Notes under the pieces: generated by a model
The model's input: only the letters and a program-made list of their open reading frames with translations
What the model was told of the DNA's origin: nothing
The model's database searches: none
Assembly (NCBI RefSeq): GCF_900113765.1
Contig: NZ_FOQO01000016.1
Coordinates: 1 to 64,000 of the forward strand
Source: Parapedobacter indicus
GTDB taxonomy: Bacteria > Bacteroidota > Bacteroidia > Sphingobacteriales > Sphingobacteriaceae
Reading direction: 5' to 3'
DNA length: 64,000 nucleotides
Shown here: positions 27,831 to 36,735 of the stretch, one piece after another
How the letters are laid out: every line of letters begins with the position of its first letter
Position numbering within the stretch: position 1 is the first letter of the stretch
Translations under genes and position numbers: made by a program

Positions 27831-29171
27831 ATGATACAACGTGCAAATAGATTACTGCTGTTCGTTTTCGCGATACTGCTGGGCGGGTTGTGTGCGGAGG
27901 CACAGGAACGGCCTAATGTCATTTTTATATTGGTGGATGACATGGGATATGGGGACCTGGCCTGTTATGGAAATCCGGTAATAGAGACTCCATTTCTTGA
28001 TGCCATGGCTTCAAAGGGCGTCCGGGCAACTAATTTCGTCCTCGCTTCCCCGACGTGTTCCCCGTCGCGGGCCGCATTGCTGACCGGCCGCTATCCAACC
28101 CGGTATCCGGTGCCCCATCCATTGAGCCCGGGGTCTAATCTTGGATTACCGGCCGCTGAAATAACCATCGCCAAACTGTTGAAAGACGGTGGATACAATA
28201 CCCAGATGATCGGTAAGTGGCATTTGGGTGATCAGCCCGACAACCTACCGCGGAAGCATGGGTTCGATCATTATTACGGGTTGTTGTATAGTCACGATTA
28301 TCGCGCGCCGTATGTGCAAACCGATACAACCATCAAGCTATATCGCGATGAGACCCCGGAAGTGTACCGTCCCGCCGACAGTCTGATTACGCCGCTGTAC
28401 AATCAAGAAGCAATCGCTTATATCCGGAAGCAGCGCAAAGGGCAGCCTTTCTTTTTGTACCTGGCTTATAATATGCCCCATTTGCCGGTGTATTTTGCGG
28501 CACACAAATCCGGTTATGACGAGCGTGCTGGTGGCGAACTCGGTGCGGTAATCGGAGAGATGGATGCCGGAATCCGGCAGATATGGAAAGCATTGGAACA
28601 GCAGGGGTTGGCCGACAATACGATTTTTGTGTTTACTAGCGACAATGGCCCTTGGACCAACTATCCCGATCGCATGGCAGGCGACGGAGAGACCCGTGCA
28701 AACCACCCCGGTTACGCAGGTATCTTCCGGGGAAGTAAGGCAACCACGTATGAAGGAGGAGTGAGGGTTCCGTTTATTGTCTATTGGGAAGGACGTACGC
28801 AGGCGAAAACATTGAAGTCGCTCGTAAGCGGTGTGGATGTTTTGCCAACGCTGGCCCGATGGTGCGGCGTTGAACCGCCGCAAGGGGTGGCAATTGACGG
28901 ACAGGACGTGGGAGCCCTGTTTACCGAACAGGCAGCTTCCCTACACCATAAGCCTGTATATTATGTGCATAATGGCGTGCCCGAAGTAGTCCGAGACGGT
29001 GACTGGAAATTGCGGCGTGTAACCGAAAATAAACGGGAAATTGTTGAATTATTTAATTTAGCGGCAGACCCGGCGGAACGGGTTAACCTGAAGGATGAAA
29101 ACCCGCAGCAATACCAACGCTTGGTGGACTTGCTTGATCGCTATCCTGACGGCGACAACGACGGTAATTAA
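27831..29171 (+). CDS. Secreted type I sulfatase
   Basis: The 446 residues start with a signal peptide (cleavage after about CAEAQ). The metal motif VDDMG (Asp36, Asp37) and the sulfatase signature CSPSR at 76-80 are intact. Cys76 is the residue converted to formylglycine, and the following GRYPTR completes the motif. Family members remove sulfate esters from polysaccharides or other sulfated substrates. A sulfatase-maturating enzyme is not encoded in this window. The substrate subfamily cannot be named from sequence alone. Confidence 0.9.
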   Translation: MIQRANRLLLFVFAILLGGLCAEAQERPNVIFILVDDMGYGDLACYGNPVIETPFLDAMASKGVRATNFVLASPTCSPSRAALLTGRYPTRYPVPHPLSPGSNLGLPAAEITIAKLLKDGGYNTQMIGKWHLGDQPDNLPRKHGFDHYYGLLYSHDYRAPYVQTDTTIKLYRDETPEVYRPADSLITPLYNQEAIAYIRKQRKGQPFFLYLAYNMPHLPVYFAAHKSGYDERAGGELGAVIGEMDAGIRQIWKALEQQGLADNTIFVFTSDNGPWTNYPDRMAGDGETRANHPGYAGIFRGSKATTYEGGVRVPFIVYWEGRTQAKTLKSLVSGVDVLPTLARWCGVEPPQGVAIDGQDVGALFTEQAASLHHKPVYYVHNGVPEVVRDGDWKLRRVTENKREIVELFNLAADPAERVNLKDENPQQYQRLVDLLDRYPDGDNDGN

Positions 29172-29231
29172 GCAGACTTGATAGCATCGCATGCTTTGTG
29201 TATGTTTGAATTTCGCAAATAAGTACGCCGT

Positions 29232-30170
29232 ATGGAAGGTGTCAAATCTACGTCGCTTGACGAGTTCTATCAAGAGGCAGCAGGCTTTACGGGAAAGCAT
29301 GTTAGTGAGTTGCTGCCACCGGGTATCCACAAAGAGATCGGACATTTTAATGTTTTTGACATCGCAGCGACCATTGCCGATGTAAAAAGGAAGAATGTCA
29401 TGCCTTATAATCGTCGGGCTTATTATAAAATCAGTCTCATCCGCGGGCGTAACCGGGCCGAATATGCCGATAAGGTACTGGAAATTGAACAGAACGCATT
29501 GCTGTTTGCCACGCCAAAAGTTCCATACCATTGGATTCCTTTGGATCCCAACCAGTGGGGTCACTTCTGTGTGTTTACCGACGAGTTTCTGATCAAAAAT
29601 AAAAGTGGCGTCATTTTGGATGACTTGCCGATTTTTCAATCAGGAGGGTATCCAGTATTCGAAATTTCCAATGAAGAGGCGGATGAAATTGAGTTCGTTT
29701 TGTTAAAGATGAAGAAAGAAATTGTATCTGATTACGCGTTCAAATACGATTTGTTGCGTAATTATGTACTGGAGCTGATTCATTACGGGCAAAAGCTGCA
29801 GCCTGCGGCGGCGGTATCCACCACGCAAAATGCCGCTACCCGCGTCGCGTCGCTATTTGTGGAATTGCTGGAACGTCAGTTTCCCATTGACTCGCCCCAC
29901 CAGCAGTTGAGGCTGCGCACCGCGAAGGACTATGCCGAACGTTTGGCGATTCACGTAAACCACCTGAACAAAGTGCTAAAGACACAAACCGGAAAGACGA
30001 CCACCGAAATCATTGCCACAAGGGTGATGCAGGAAGCTAAGATTTTGCTGAAACAAACCGATTGGAATGTTTCGGAAATTGCATATAGTCTCGGTTTCGA
30101 TGAAACTGCGCATTTTTCAAACTTTTTCAAAAAGCAGACCACGTTATCCCCGCTGGCATTCCGTGCTTAA
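29232..30170 (+). CDS. AraC-family transcriptional regulator
   Basis: The 312-residue protein has an N-terminal sensor-like domain (about 40-170, poorly conserved) and a C-terminal AraC DNA-binding domain: LAIHVNHLNKVLKTQTGKTT for the first HTH and NVSEIAYSLGFDETAHFSNF for the second, ending FFKKQTTLSPLAFR. This form is common next to oxidoreductases in Bacteroidota. It is 96 bp upstream of an SDR in the same direction, so the SDR is the probable target. Confidence 0.87.
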   Translation: MEGVKSTSLDEFYQEAAGFTGKHVSELLPPGIHKEIGHFNVFDIAATIADVKRKNVMPYNRRAYYKISLIRGRNRAEYADKVLEIEQNALLFATPKVPYHWIPLDPNQWGHFCVFTDEFLIKNKSGVILDDLPIFQSGGYPVFEISNEEADEIEFVLLKMKKEIVSDYAFKYDLLRNYVLELIHYGQKLQPAAAVSTTQNAATRVASLFVELLERQFPIDSPHQQLRLRTAKDYAERLAIHVNHLNKVLKTQTGKTTTEIIATRVMQEAKILLKQTDWNVSEIAYSLGFDETAHFSNFFKKQTTLSPLAFRA

Positions 30171-30266
30171 TGCGGTTGGTTTGAATTTTGTAAACTATTG
30201 TTTGTTCCTTGCAAACAGATCCTGTCGTTATGTGCCATCTTTGTCTCATCAAATTAAAAATGAAAG

Positions 30267-31034
30267 ATGAAGACAACAGCAAGTAAAATAGCACTGGTTA
30301 CCGGGGGTAGCCGGGGCTTAGGCAGAGACATGGCATTGAAACTCGCCGCCAGGGGAATCGATGTAATATTGACATACAATCGCAACCAAGCGGAGGCGGA
30401 CAATGTGGCGGCAGCGGTGGAGGCAACCGGACAGCGTGCCGTGGCTTTCCGGCTGGATACACGCGATACGCAGTCATTCGCTGGTTTTTTTAGCAAAGTT
30501 TCTAGCTATTTGACCACCCACGGGGGGAGCCCAAACATTGATTTTCTAATCAATAATGCTGGCACCGCGCTCTATGCCCCCTTTGAAGAAACAACCGAAG
30601 AGCAGTTGGATGCGATGTTCCAAATCCATTATAAAGGTGTTTTTTTTCTTACTCAACAAGCCCTGCCTTTCATCAACGACGACGGGCGCATCGTCAACAT
30701 TTCTTCGGGTCTTGCCCGATTCTCATTCCCAGGTTCGTCGGCATACGGTTCGATGAAAGGTGCTGTGGAAGTGCTTACACGGTACCTGGCCCGCGAGTTG
30801 GGAGCACGTGGCATCGCCGTAAATGTGGTGGCACCCGGTCCCATCGCAACGGACTTTGGTGGCGGGCGTGTCCGCGATAATCAAGCACTTAACACCCAAC
30901 TAGCTGGCCTAACGGCATTGGGTCGTGTGGGATTGCCTGATGACATTGGTGGAGTTGTCGCATTTCTCTGCTCGGATGAAGCAAGATGGATTAACGGGCA
31001 ACGGATCGAGGTATCGGGTGGAGTAAATCTCTAA
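30267..31034 (+). CDS. Short-chain dehydrogenase/reductase
   Basis: The 255-residue classical SDR has TGGSRGLGRD for nucleotide binding, NNAGT, the catalytic Ser in NISSG and YGSMK for Tyr/Lys. The C-terminus EVSGGVNL is typical. The Arg/Asn environment after the Gly motif (TYNRNQAEAD) suggests NADPH preference. A CATCTTTG sequence (30236-30243) is one mismatch from the -7 consensus and may be its promoter. The substrate is unknown; control by the AraC regulator just upstream is likely. Confidence 0.85.
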   Translation: MKTTASKIALVTGGSRGLGRDMALKLAARGIDVILTYNRNQAEADNVAAAVEATGQRAVAFRLDTRDTQSFAGFFSKVSSYLTTHGGSPNIDFLINNAGTALYAPFEETTEEQLDAMFQIHYKGVFFLTQQALPFINDDGRIVNISSGLARFSFPGSSAYGSMKGAVEVLTRYLARELGARGIAVNVVAPGPIATDFGGGRVRDNQALNTQLAGLTALGRVGLPDDIGGVVAFLCSDEARWINGQRIEVSGGVNL

Positions 31035-31045
31035 CAAATTTCCCG

Positions 31046-31053
31046 TACCTTTG
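31046..31053 (+). promoter_or_regulatory. -7 promoter element of the TPP riboswitch/thiD transcript
   Basis: TACCTTTG matches TAnnTTTG exactly and lies a few bases before the riboswitch P1 stem, so transcription would start about at the aptamer's 5' edge. Confidence 0.6.
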
Positions 31054-31056
31054 ACG

Positions 31057-31140
31057 TTGGCTTTAGGGGTATTCTGAAAGGAATTGAGAAAGACCCTTTG
31101 AACCTGATCCGGTTTATACCGGCGTAGGGAAAAGTTCAAT
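31057..31140 (+). ncRNA. TPP riboswitch (THI element)
   Basis: The conserved TPP aptamer blocks are present in order: TTTAGGGGT, then a CTGA-like turn with GAGAAAGACCC, the core CCTTTGAACCTGATCC, then GGTTTATACCGGCGTAGGGA and AAAG. CTTT at 31061-31064 pairs with AAAG at 31131-31134 to close P1, extended by TTG/CAA. It precedes thiD by about 135 nt. No clear intrinsic terminator is seen between the aptamer and the gene, so translational control or a Rho-type mechanism is possible. Confidence 0.95.
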
Positions 31141-31275
31141 CGTCACGTTTGTGTGATTACGTTGCGCTTCTTAATCCTTCGATGGAACCTCTTTAGCCGT
31201 TGAAATTTTTTGGTCCGTTCGGCGGATAACTCCTGATGCGGCTACAGAGCAGAAGGGATTTATAAACAGCGCAAT

Positions 31276-32115
31276 ATGAATACGAAGAACTATCAATACC
31301 CTTCTGTGCTGACCATTGCTGGATTTGATGGCAGTGGCGGTGCCGGTATACAGGCAGATATTAAGACAATCTCGGCGCTCGGATGTTATGCTACCTCGGC
31401 ACTAACTGCACTGCCCGTACAGAATACGCAGGGGGTACGCGCCGTCTACCCAATTCCTTATCGGGTCGTGGAGGAGCAGATCGAAACTATTCTCGACGAT
31501 ATTTTTCCCAACGCCATCAAAATCGGTATGGTGCATACCGGTGAGCTGGTGTATACCATCACGGATACGCTCGCGCGGTATCCGGATGTTCCGGTGGTGT
31601 TCGATCCCGTGATGGTTGCGACCAGCGGCGACACGTTAATTGAGGATAAGACGATCGCAACAATCGTCGAACGATTGTTTCCCTTGGCAGCCGTGATTAC
31701 CCCGAATATGGATGAAGCGGCCATTCTTGCGGAAATGCCGGTACGTACGCTGGATAACATGCATTATGCAGGGGAGAAGATCCGCAAACTGGGATGTCGT
31801 TCAATCTTGTTAAAAGGAGGGCACTTGGATTCGCAACGCCTTACTTCCTTATATTTCGATACGCAGGGTAATGTCCACGAGTTTAGCTTTGACAAGCTCG
31901 AAACAAACAATACGCACGGCTCGGGCTGTACCTTATCATCGGCGATAGCAAGCTATATCGCGTTGGGTGATAGTTTTTTGGAAGCAGTGGTCAAAGGGCA
32001 GGAGTATGTGCATCAAGCTATCCTTCATGGGTGCGACGTACTTGCCGGTAAAGGCAACGGTCCACTGAACCATTTTTTCAATCCACAGCAACTCACAAAA
32101 TATGGCCTAGCCTGA
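31276..32115 (+). CDS. thiD: Hydroxymethylpyrimidine/phosphomethylpyrimidine kinase
   Basis: The 279-residue ribokinase-fold enzyme phosphorylates HMP and HMP-P to HMP-PP, the pyrimidine half of thiamine. Signatures: TIAGFDGSGGAGIQADIKT at the N-terminus (the usual SDSSGGAGIQAD form has Phe-Asp-Gly here), VFDPVMVATSGDTL, LLKGGH, and the anion hole NNTHGSGCTLSSAIA with the catalytic Asp position replaced by the usual Cys-type end. It is the only gene clearly under the upstream TPP riboswitch, suggesting salvage or a thiD separated from the main thi operon. Confidence 0.95.
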   Translation: MNTKNYQYPSVLTIAGFDGSGGAGIQADIKTISALGCYATSALTALPVQNTQGVRAVYPIPYRVVEEQIETILDDIFPNAIKIGMVHTGELVYTITDTLARYPDVPVVFDPVMVATSGDTLIEDKTIATIVERLFPLAAVITPNMDEAAILAEMPVRTLDNMHYAGEKIRKLGCRSILLKGGHLDSQRLTSLYFDTQGNVHEFSFDKLETNNTHGSGCTLSSAIASYIALGDSFLEAVVKGQEYVHQAILHGCDVLAGKGNGPLNHFFNPQQLTKYGLA

Positions 32116-32117
32116 CA

Positions 32118-32148
32118 TTTGCCATCTGACCAAAATACCCTACATTTG
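32118..32148 (+). promoter_or_regulatory. Strong Bacteroidota promoter before the M61 peptidase
   Basis: TTTG at 32118-32121 and TACATTTG at 32141-32148 are separated by 19 bp, the best match to the -33/-7 consensus in the window. The -7 box ends 5 bp before the first ATG (32154), so transcription would begin at about that ATG. Confidence 0.65.
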
Positions 32149-32162
32149 GTGCCATGTATAAC

Positions 32163-33716
32163 ATGAAAAACTTACTTCTTTTACTCTGCTTATGGGGGAT
32201 TTCCGTATCAGCTTCGTGGGCTCAGCGCTATCAATATACCGTGGATTTGACTCAGCTTCAAGATGATAAATTCAACGTATCACTTCTGGCGCCCAACGTG
32301 ACGGAGAGCAAGGTGATTTTCGCCCTACCGAAGATTATCCCGGGTACATACGCTATCAGCGACTACGGCGCGTTTACATCCAACGTGGTAGCGACCGACC
32401 GAAAGGGTAGACGCTTGCCGGTGAAGCAGCTAAATACCAATCAATGGGAGATCAGCAAAGCTAAGAAACTCTATAAAATCAGCTATCAAGTGGAAGATAT
32501 CTTTGATACAGACAAAGAGCACCAGATCTACCCGATGGCCGCAACTAACATCGAAGATAAGAATATTGTTGTCCATACGCCCGGTATCTTCGGGTATGTC
32601 GAAGGACAAAATAACTTGCCCATTGAGCTAACCTTTGAAAAACCGGCTGATTTCTATGGATCATCGGCTAAGCTGCCCGTGGAAAGCACGGCTACCCGTG
32701 ATGTTTTTCATATGGAAAGTGTGGATGATCTTTACGACACGCCCATCATGTATGGTATTCCCGATACGACAACAGTTCAAGTGGGCAATTGCGAGGTGTT
32801 GGTTTCTGTCTATTCCCCGAATAAAGTGATCCAGTCGCGGGAAATTGCCAATTGGTTGACTGACCTGCTCCACGGAGCCAGGAAATACCTCGGAGGCAAA
32901 CTCCCTGCCGATCGCTATGCGTTCCTTTATTATTTTAAGGATATGAAAATCAAGCAATCCTTTCCATTGGGACTGGGTGGCGCATTGGAGCATACGACTT
33001 CGTCTTTTTATTATATCCCTGAAATGCCATCGGATGTGTTAAAAAATATGATTGTCGATGTCTCTTCGCATGAGTTTTTCCATATCATTACACCACTTAC
33101 CATCGCTTCAAGGGAAGTGAAGGAGTTTAACTACGATACGGCAGTTCTGTCCAAACACCTGTGGCTATACGAAGGTACGACCGAGTATACAGCCCATCAT
33201 GTGCAGGTACAAAGCGGTATCAATACTCCCGAACAATTTCTGGATAAGCTTGCCGAAAAAATTACGGATTCACGCGAGAACTACAACGATACGCTGGCAT
33301 TTACTCAGTTAAGTAAATACGCGGCCTCTACCTATGCCGATGAATACGGAAATGTATATCAGAAAGGAGCGCTGATTGGTGCCTGTCTGGATATCTATCT
33401 ACTGCATCTGTCCGAAGGGGGATATGGGTTGAAGGATCTGACTCATGACCTCGGAATCCGGTACGGAAAAGATCGCTTTTTTGAGGATGATGAGCTTTTC
33501 GACGAAATCGCAAAACTGAGCTATCCCGAAGCCAAAGAGTTTCTTGTAAAGTATACGCAGGGAAATACTCCCATACCTTATGTAGATTACTTCGCGTTAG
33601 TGGGAGTACGTTATCAACCAAATGAAAAGAAGAAATTGGTCCTTGACGAGTCGGCATCCCCTCAAGCACAAAGACTGAGAACCATATGGCTAACAGGTCA
33701 GCCGCCTTGTAACTAG
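32163..33716 (+). CDS. M61-family (glycyl aminopeptidase-like) metallopeptidase
   Basis: The frame has ATGs at 32154 and 32163. The second is preferred because MKNLLLLLCLWGISVSASWA is a normal signal peptide and the upstream promoter would start transcription at about 32154. The mature protein has an N-terminal M61 beta domain and a catalytic domain with HEFFH (zinc ligands, HExxH) and LWLYEGTTEYTA with the downstream Glu ligand. No PDZ domain is seen; the total of 517 residues is shorter than M61 members that carry one. It probably cleaves small N-terminal residues from peptides in the periplasm. Confidence 0.88.
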   Translation: MKNLLLLLCLWGISVSASWAQRYQYTVDLTQLQDDKFNVSLLAPNVTESKVIFALPKIIPGTYAISDYGAFTSNVVATDRKGRRLPVKQLNTNQWEISKAKKLYKISYQVEDIFDTDKEHQIYPMAATNIEDKNIVVHTPGIFGYVEGQNNLPIELTFEKPADFYGSSAKLPVESTATRDVFHMESVDDLYDTPIMYGIPDTTTVQVGNCEVLVSVYSPNKVIQSREIANWLTDLLHGARKYLGGKLPADRYAFLYYFKDMKIKQSFPLGLGGALEHTTSSFYYIPEMPSDVLKNMIVDVSSHEFFHIITPLTIASREVKEFNYDTAVLSKHLWLYEGTTEYTAHHVQVQSGINTPEQFLDKLAEKITDSRENYNDTLAFTQLSKYAASTYADEYGNVYQKGALIGACLDIYLLHLSEGGYGLKDLTHDLGIRYGKDRFFEDDELFDEIAKLSYPEAKEFLVKYTQGNTPIPYVDYFALVGVRYQPNEKKKLVLDESASPQAQRLRTIWLTGQPPCN

Positions 33717-33807
33717 GTAGTGTTGCCTGACCTGCTTGGTACCATGGAGCTCACGGCTGCCTGCAAGAGATCGCCTAAGTTAACCGCATTTAAAGGAAAT
33801 ATTCGTT

Positions 33808-33815
33808 ACATTTGA
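33808..33815 (+). promoter_or_regulatory. -7 promoter element of the Pr6Pr gene
   Basis: TACATTTG matches TAnnTTTG; no clear -33 TTTG is at the right distance. The leader to the ATG at 33847 would be about 25-30 nt and contains a short palindrome, GACTAAGTC. Confidence 0.45.
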
Positions 33816-33846
33816 GTCTGACTAAGTCAGGGAACCGGTAGATTAG

Positions 33847-34455
33847 ATGAAAAAGATATTAGCCTTTAGCTTCGCTGTCATTGGGTGGTTTGCCATCGTT
33901 ATGCAGTACGTGGTTATGGTGGAGAACCGTGTGATTCCTCTTGGAGAAGCAACGATTCGTTTTTTTAGCTTTTTCACCATATTAACCAATCTGCTGGTTG
34001 CTGTTTACTTCAGCTTTGAGCTTTTTCAGGCAAAGCATCCCGGAGCCTACACCCGTCGCCCGGGAGCATTGACTGCACTGACGGTGTATATCACCATCGT
34101 CGGCCTGGGTTATCAGATTTTATTAAGGCATTTGTGGTCTCCAACCGGCTTACAATGGTTTGTTGATGAACTTCTCCATTCCGTTATCCCTGTTTTGGTG
34201 ATTCTGTACTGGTATCGATACGAACTCAAAGCCGGCGTTCATTTCAGGCAGATCGGCATTTGGCTATTGTATCCATTCACTTACTTGATATATGTTTTAT
34301 TAAGAGGCAGTCAATCAGGTTTTTATCCGTATCCGTTTATCAACGTCACCGATCTTGGACTGGCTCAAGTATTAATCAATTCGTTTTTGTTTGCGTTGGT
34401 GTTTGTGTTGGTTGCTGCTGTTTTTATAGGCCTTGGCAGGAAGATTGGACGGTAG
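33847..34455 (+). CDS. Pr6Pr-family membrane protein
   Basis: The 202-residue protein has six predicted membrane helices and the family features: RFFSFFTILTNLLVA in helix 2, a conserved His in ELLHSVIPVLVILYW, and YPFINVTDLG after LRGSQSGFYPYP. These are seen in FAR-17a/AIG1-like (Pr6Pr) proteins; the human relatives are serine/threonine-type lipid hydrolases with conserved Thr and His. The bacterial function is unknown. It is monocistronic and converges on the DUF3175 gene 21 bp away. Confidence 0.85.
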   Translation: MKKILAFSFAVIGWFAIVMQYVVMVENRVIPLGEATIRFFSFFTILTNLLVAVYFSFELFQAKHPGAYTRRPGALTALTVYITIVGLGYQILLRHLWSPTGLQWFVDELLHSVIPVLVILYWYRYELKAGVHFRQIGIWLLYPFTYLIYVLLRGSQSGFYPYPFINVTDLGLAQVLINSFLFALVFVLVAAVFIGLGRKIGR

Positions 34456-34476
34456 AGATAACCGCAAAAAACCTTT

Positions 34477-34785
34477 TTACGAGTGTTGCGGTTCTCTGCC
34501 GAACGCTTTCCGCAGTTCATCCTTTGCGCGTTCCAATCTATCCTTTTGCTTTTTATCCAGATTTTTTCCGGCACGGTTAATATAGAACGTTAGCATGGAC
34601 ATTGCTGAACGAAACGGTGCCGATTTCTTGCGGTCACTCCGTTCGGCCGAATGTTTCAACGACTGCGCAATTTTTTTCGGGTCTTTTGCTTCAAAGATAT
34701 TTTGCTCCAGATCTAGGGCGTCGCTTTTTTCAGTCACCTTGGCAGACCATTTTCTACCGGTATCAGTCTTCTTCTTTTGTGCCAT
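34477..34785 (-). CDS. DUF3175 domain protein
   Basis: The open frame runs back into xthA, but the family begins MAQKKKTDTGRKWSAKVTEK, so the ATG at 34785 is used (102 residues). It is a small, highly basic protein with the DUF3175 block KWSAKVTEKSDALDLEQNIF and PFRSAMSMLTFYINRAGKNL, ending in a charged helix. It is often found near DNA repair genes. The xthA gene lies 106 bp upstream on the same strand, so they may be co-transcribed. The molecular function is unknown; the charge suggests nucleic-acid contact. Confidence 0.85.
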   Translation of the reverse strand: MAQKKKTDTGRKWSAKVTEKSDALDLEQNIFEAKDPKKIAQSLKHSAERSDRKKSAPFRSAMSMLTFYINRAGKNLDKKQKDRLERAKDELRKAFGREPQHS

Positions 34786-34891
34786 CTCATTACACTTCTT
34801 CGGCAACCGCTTAACGTATCGGCTACCGTTCAAAAGAGCAAACCATTTGTGCAAACAGATGTTTGAATTTTTGGAAAATTCTGAGCTATCT

Positions 34892-35662
34892 TCAATCAAT
34901 TTCGATCCAGACGGGCGCATGATCACTGGTTTTTTCCCACCCTCGCACATGTCGATCCACCCCTGTAGCACGAAGCCTTGGTACAACTGCAGGGCTGAGT
35001 AGGAAATGGTCGATGCGAAGTCCGGCATTACGACTGAATGCATTGCGGAAATAGTCCCAAAAAGTGTAAATGGTTTCATCGGGATGTAATTTTCTCAGCG
35101 CATCGGTCCATCCTTGAGCAACCAACCGACGGAAGGACTCGCGGGTTTCCGTACGGAAAAGTGCATCGTCCACCCAACGTTCGGGTTTGTATACGTCCGA
35201 TTCCGTGGGGATCACATTGAAGTCGCCCGTTAATATTACCGGGGAACCTTGTTCGAGAAGCGACTGACTGTGGTCGATAAGGCGGTCCAGCCAACGGAGC
35301 TTATAATCAAACTTCGGCCCGGGAGCCGGATTGCCATTGGGAAGATACAGACAGCCGATCACTATTTCATTGACCTTTGCTTCGATATAGCGGCTATGTG
35401 TATCTTCGGGATCTCCCGGAAGCGCACGGCAAATCTCCTCTGGCTGTCCAATTCGTGAGAGAATGGCGACCCCATTCCAGCTCTTTTGGCCATGCCAAAT
35501 AGCGTCGTAGCCTGCATCCTTCAAAGCTTCAGCAGGAAAATTTTCCTGTATTGCTTTTAATTCCTGAAGACACACAACGTCTGGCTGGCACTCCTCCAGC
35601 CAACGCAATACGATGGGGAGCCGTGCATTGATGCTGTTTACATTATAAGTGGCGAGTTTCAT
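34892..35662 (-). CDS. xthA: Exodeoxyribonuclease III
   Basis: The 256-residue enzyme of the ExoIII/APE1 family cuts DNA at abasic sites and degrades 3' ends. Visible motifs are MKLATYNVNSINAR (Asn metal ligand), CLQELKA (Glu ligand), the WNGVAILSR strand, TGDFNVIPTESD (Asp/Asn catalytic pair), LRIDHFLLS and the final SDHAPVW (Asp-His pair). The length equals the family norm. It probably works with the alkylation/uracil glycosylases encoded elsewhere in the window. Confidence 0.95.
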   Translation of the reverse strand: MKLATYNVNSINARLPIVLRWLEECQPDVVCLQELKAIQENFPAEALKDAGYDAIWHGQKSWNGVAILSRIGQPEEICRALPGDPEDTHSRYIEAKVNEIVIGCLYLPNGNPAPGPKFDYKLRWLDRLIDHSQSLLEQGSPVILTGDFNVIPTESDVYKPERWVDDALFRTETRESFRRLVAQGWTDALRKLHPDETIYTFWDYFRNAFSRNAGLRIDHFLLSPAVVPRLRATGVDRHVRGWEKTSDHAPVWIEID

Positions 35663-35705
35663 CGAGAAATAATTGTTCAGGCGCTAAATATGGTAAAAAT
35701 TTCTT

Positions 35706-35918
35706 TCAATTCAGGTTGTCGTAGTCTATTTTCATTCCGGTAACCGTATCAACTTCAGCGATCAGTTGTCCGACGACCTTGCAATACCCCAATCCATTCG
35801 TTTGACAGAAAAGCGTCGCTTCTTCCCATGTTGGCGCATCAATATGCGGTCCACCATAGGTTTTTAACTTACCGTTTATGGGGTCAACAGCCATGATTTC
35901 GGTTGCCCATTTTTTCAT
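35706..35918 (-). CDS. Small hypothetical protein
   Basis: The 70 residues start MKKWATEIMAVDPINGKLKT and include a recognisable pattern, FCQTNGLGYCKVVGQLIAEV, that I recall from small uncharacterised bacterial and phage proteins. No signal peptide or membrane segment is present. Two Cys residues 10 apart are present (CQTNGLGYC spans 9 residues). Acidic; function unknown. It starts a series of three short minus-strand genes without obvious operon spacing. Confidence 0.6.
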   Translation of the reverse strand: MKKWATEIMAVDPINGKLKTYGGPHIDAPTWEEATLFCQTNGLGYCKVVGQLIAEVDTVTGMKIDYDNLN

Positions 35919-35999
35919 CTTTCGTGTTATCTGTTAATTTGTTCACAAAGAATAATGGATATTGTTTGAAAAAGAGAGATTGCCGCGATCTTCGGCATT

Positions 36000-36308
36000 T
36001 TAAATCATCATTACTTCCCAATATCGAATCAGTAAATCTTTCTGTCTAAAATTAGTTTCGAGTTGTACTTTCAGCTGTTTCCAATATGGCGTATCCATTA
36101 CATCGACTAAGACTTCAAAAATTGCCAGCACATCTTTTTCCGTCTTTTTTTCTGTTTCTTTCCAAAATCCTTCTATCGGCATTTGTTTATAGACCGTTAC
36201 ACCGCCGAATTTTTCATTGAGATCCGATTTCAGCGTTTCAAAGTAACTTTCCGAAAAGCGATTACCATCGTTGTCTGTTAACGGTACAAATACTTGAACG
36301 AGTTTCAT
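36000..36308 (-). CDS. Hypothetical protein
   Basis: The 102-residue soluble protein reads like a small alpha/beta fold: MKLVQVFVPLTDNDGNRF, then an amphipathic helix, a strand GGVTVYKQMPIEGFW, an acidic/basic loop, and DVLAIFEVLVDVMDTPYWKQ followed by a final strand LLIRYWEV. Similar proteins in other phyla carry the E-V-M/L-V-D...W segment, but no function is known. Its codon use looks like its neighbours. Confidence 0.65.
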   Translation of the reverse strand: MKLVQVFVPLTDNDGNRFSESYFETLKSDLNEKFGGVTVYKQMPIEGFWKETEKKTEKDVLAIFEVLVDVMDTPYWKQLKVQLETNFRQKDLLIRYWEVMMI

Positions 36309-36358
36309 ATAAACAATTGATTCCGGGGCGACAAAAAAGCGCTGGCGTTCAGTCCGTG

Positions 36359-36610
36359 TTACGGTTTCAGCATGGTGTAATGTGCCTCGATTGCCATTCC
36401 GATCTCATTAATAGTTTCTTGATCGAGCGAATTCTCCACTGAACTCCAGGAGTTATCGCCATTGTTAATCAGGCTGATCTGTACCGCTCCGAGATCGACG
36501 TCGAACGTTTCCGTTTCGTGATGTATGGACGCCACACAGGATTTACCCGTAACCGGGTCTGTGAACTGAACGGTAAAGGGTAGGTTAATCTTGTTTATGC
36601 GCTTATCCAT
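36359..36610 (-). CDS. Hypothetical protein
   Basis: The 83 residues contain a beta-rich segment (INLPFTVQFTDPVTGKSCVA) and an acidic C-terminal helix (DQETINEIGMAIEAHYTML). No motif is recognised. It is on the same strand and 50 bp upstream of the gene ending at 36000, so they may share a transcript starting near the tRNA. Confidence 0.6.
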   Translation of the reverse strand: MDKRINKINLPFTVQFTDPVTGKSCVASIHHETETFDVDLGAVQISLINNGDNSWSSVENSLDQETINEIGMAIEAHYTMLKP

Positions 36611-36697
36611 ATTTAGGCAACGTTTCCCTGGTGGAATTGTTTTGCATGCTTAACCGGCTAAAGTATCTCCGCAGTTAAACGTACATCTGAGTAAGGA

Positions 36698-36727
36698 AAA
36701 AGCCCTTTTTGTGAAAAAAGGGCTTTT
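36698..36727 (-). terminator. Intrinsic terminator of tRNA-Lys
   Basis: AAAAGCCCTTTTT and AAAAAGGGCTTTT form a 13-bp stem around a GTGA loop. On the minus strand it ends in GGGCTTTTT just 9 bp beyond the tRNA 3' end. Confidence 0.8.
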
Positions 36728-36735
36728 AAAACCGG

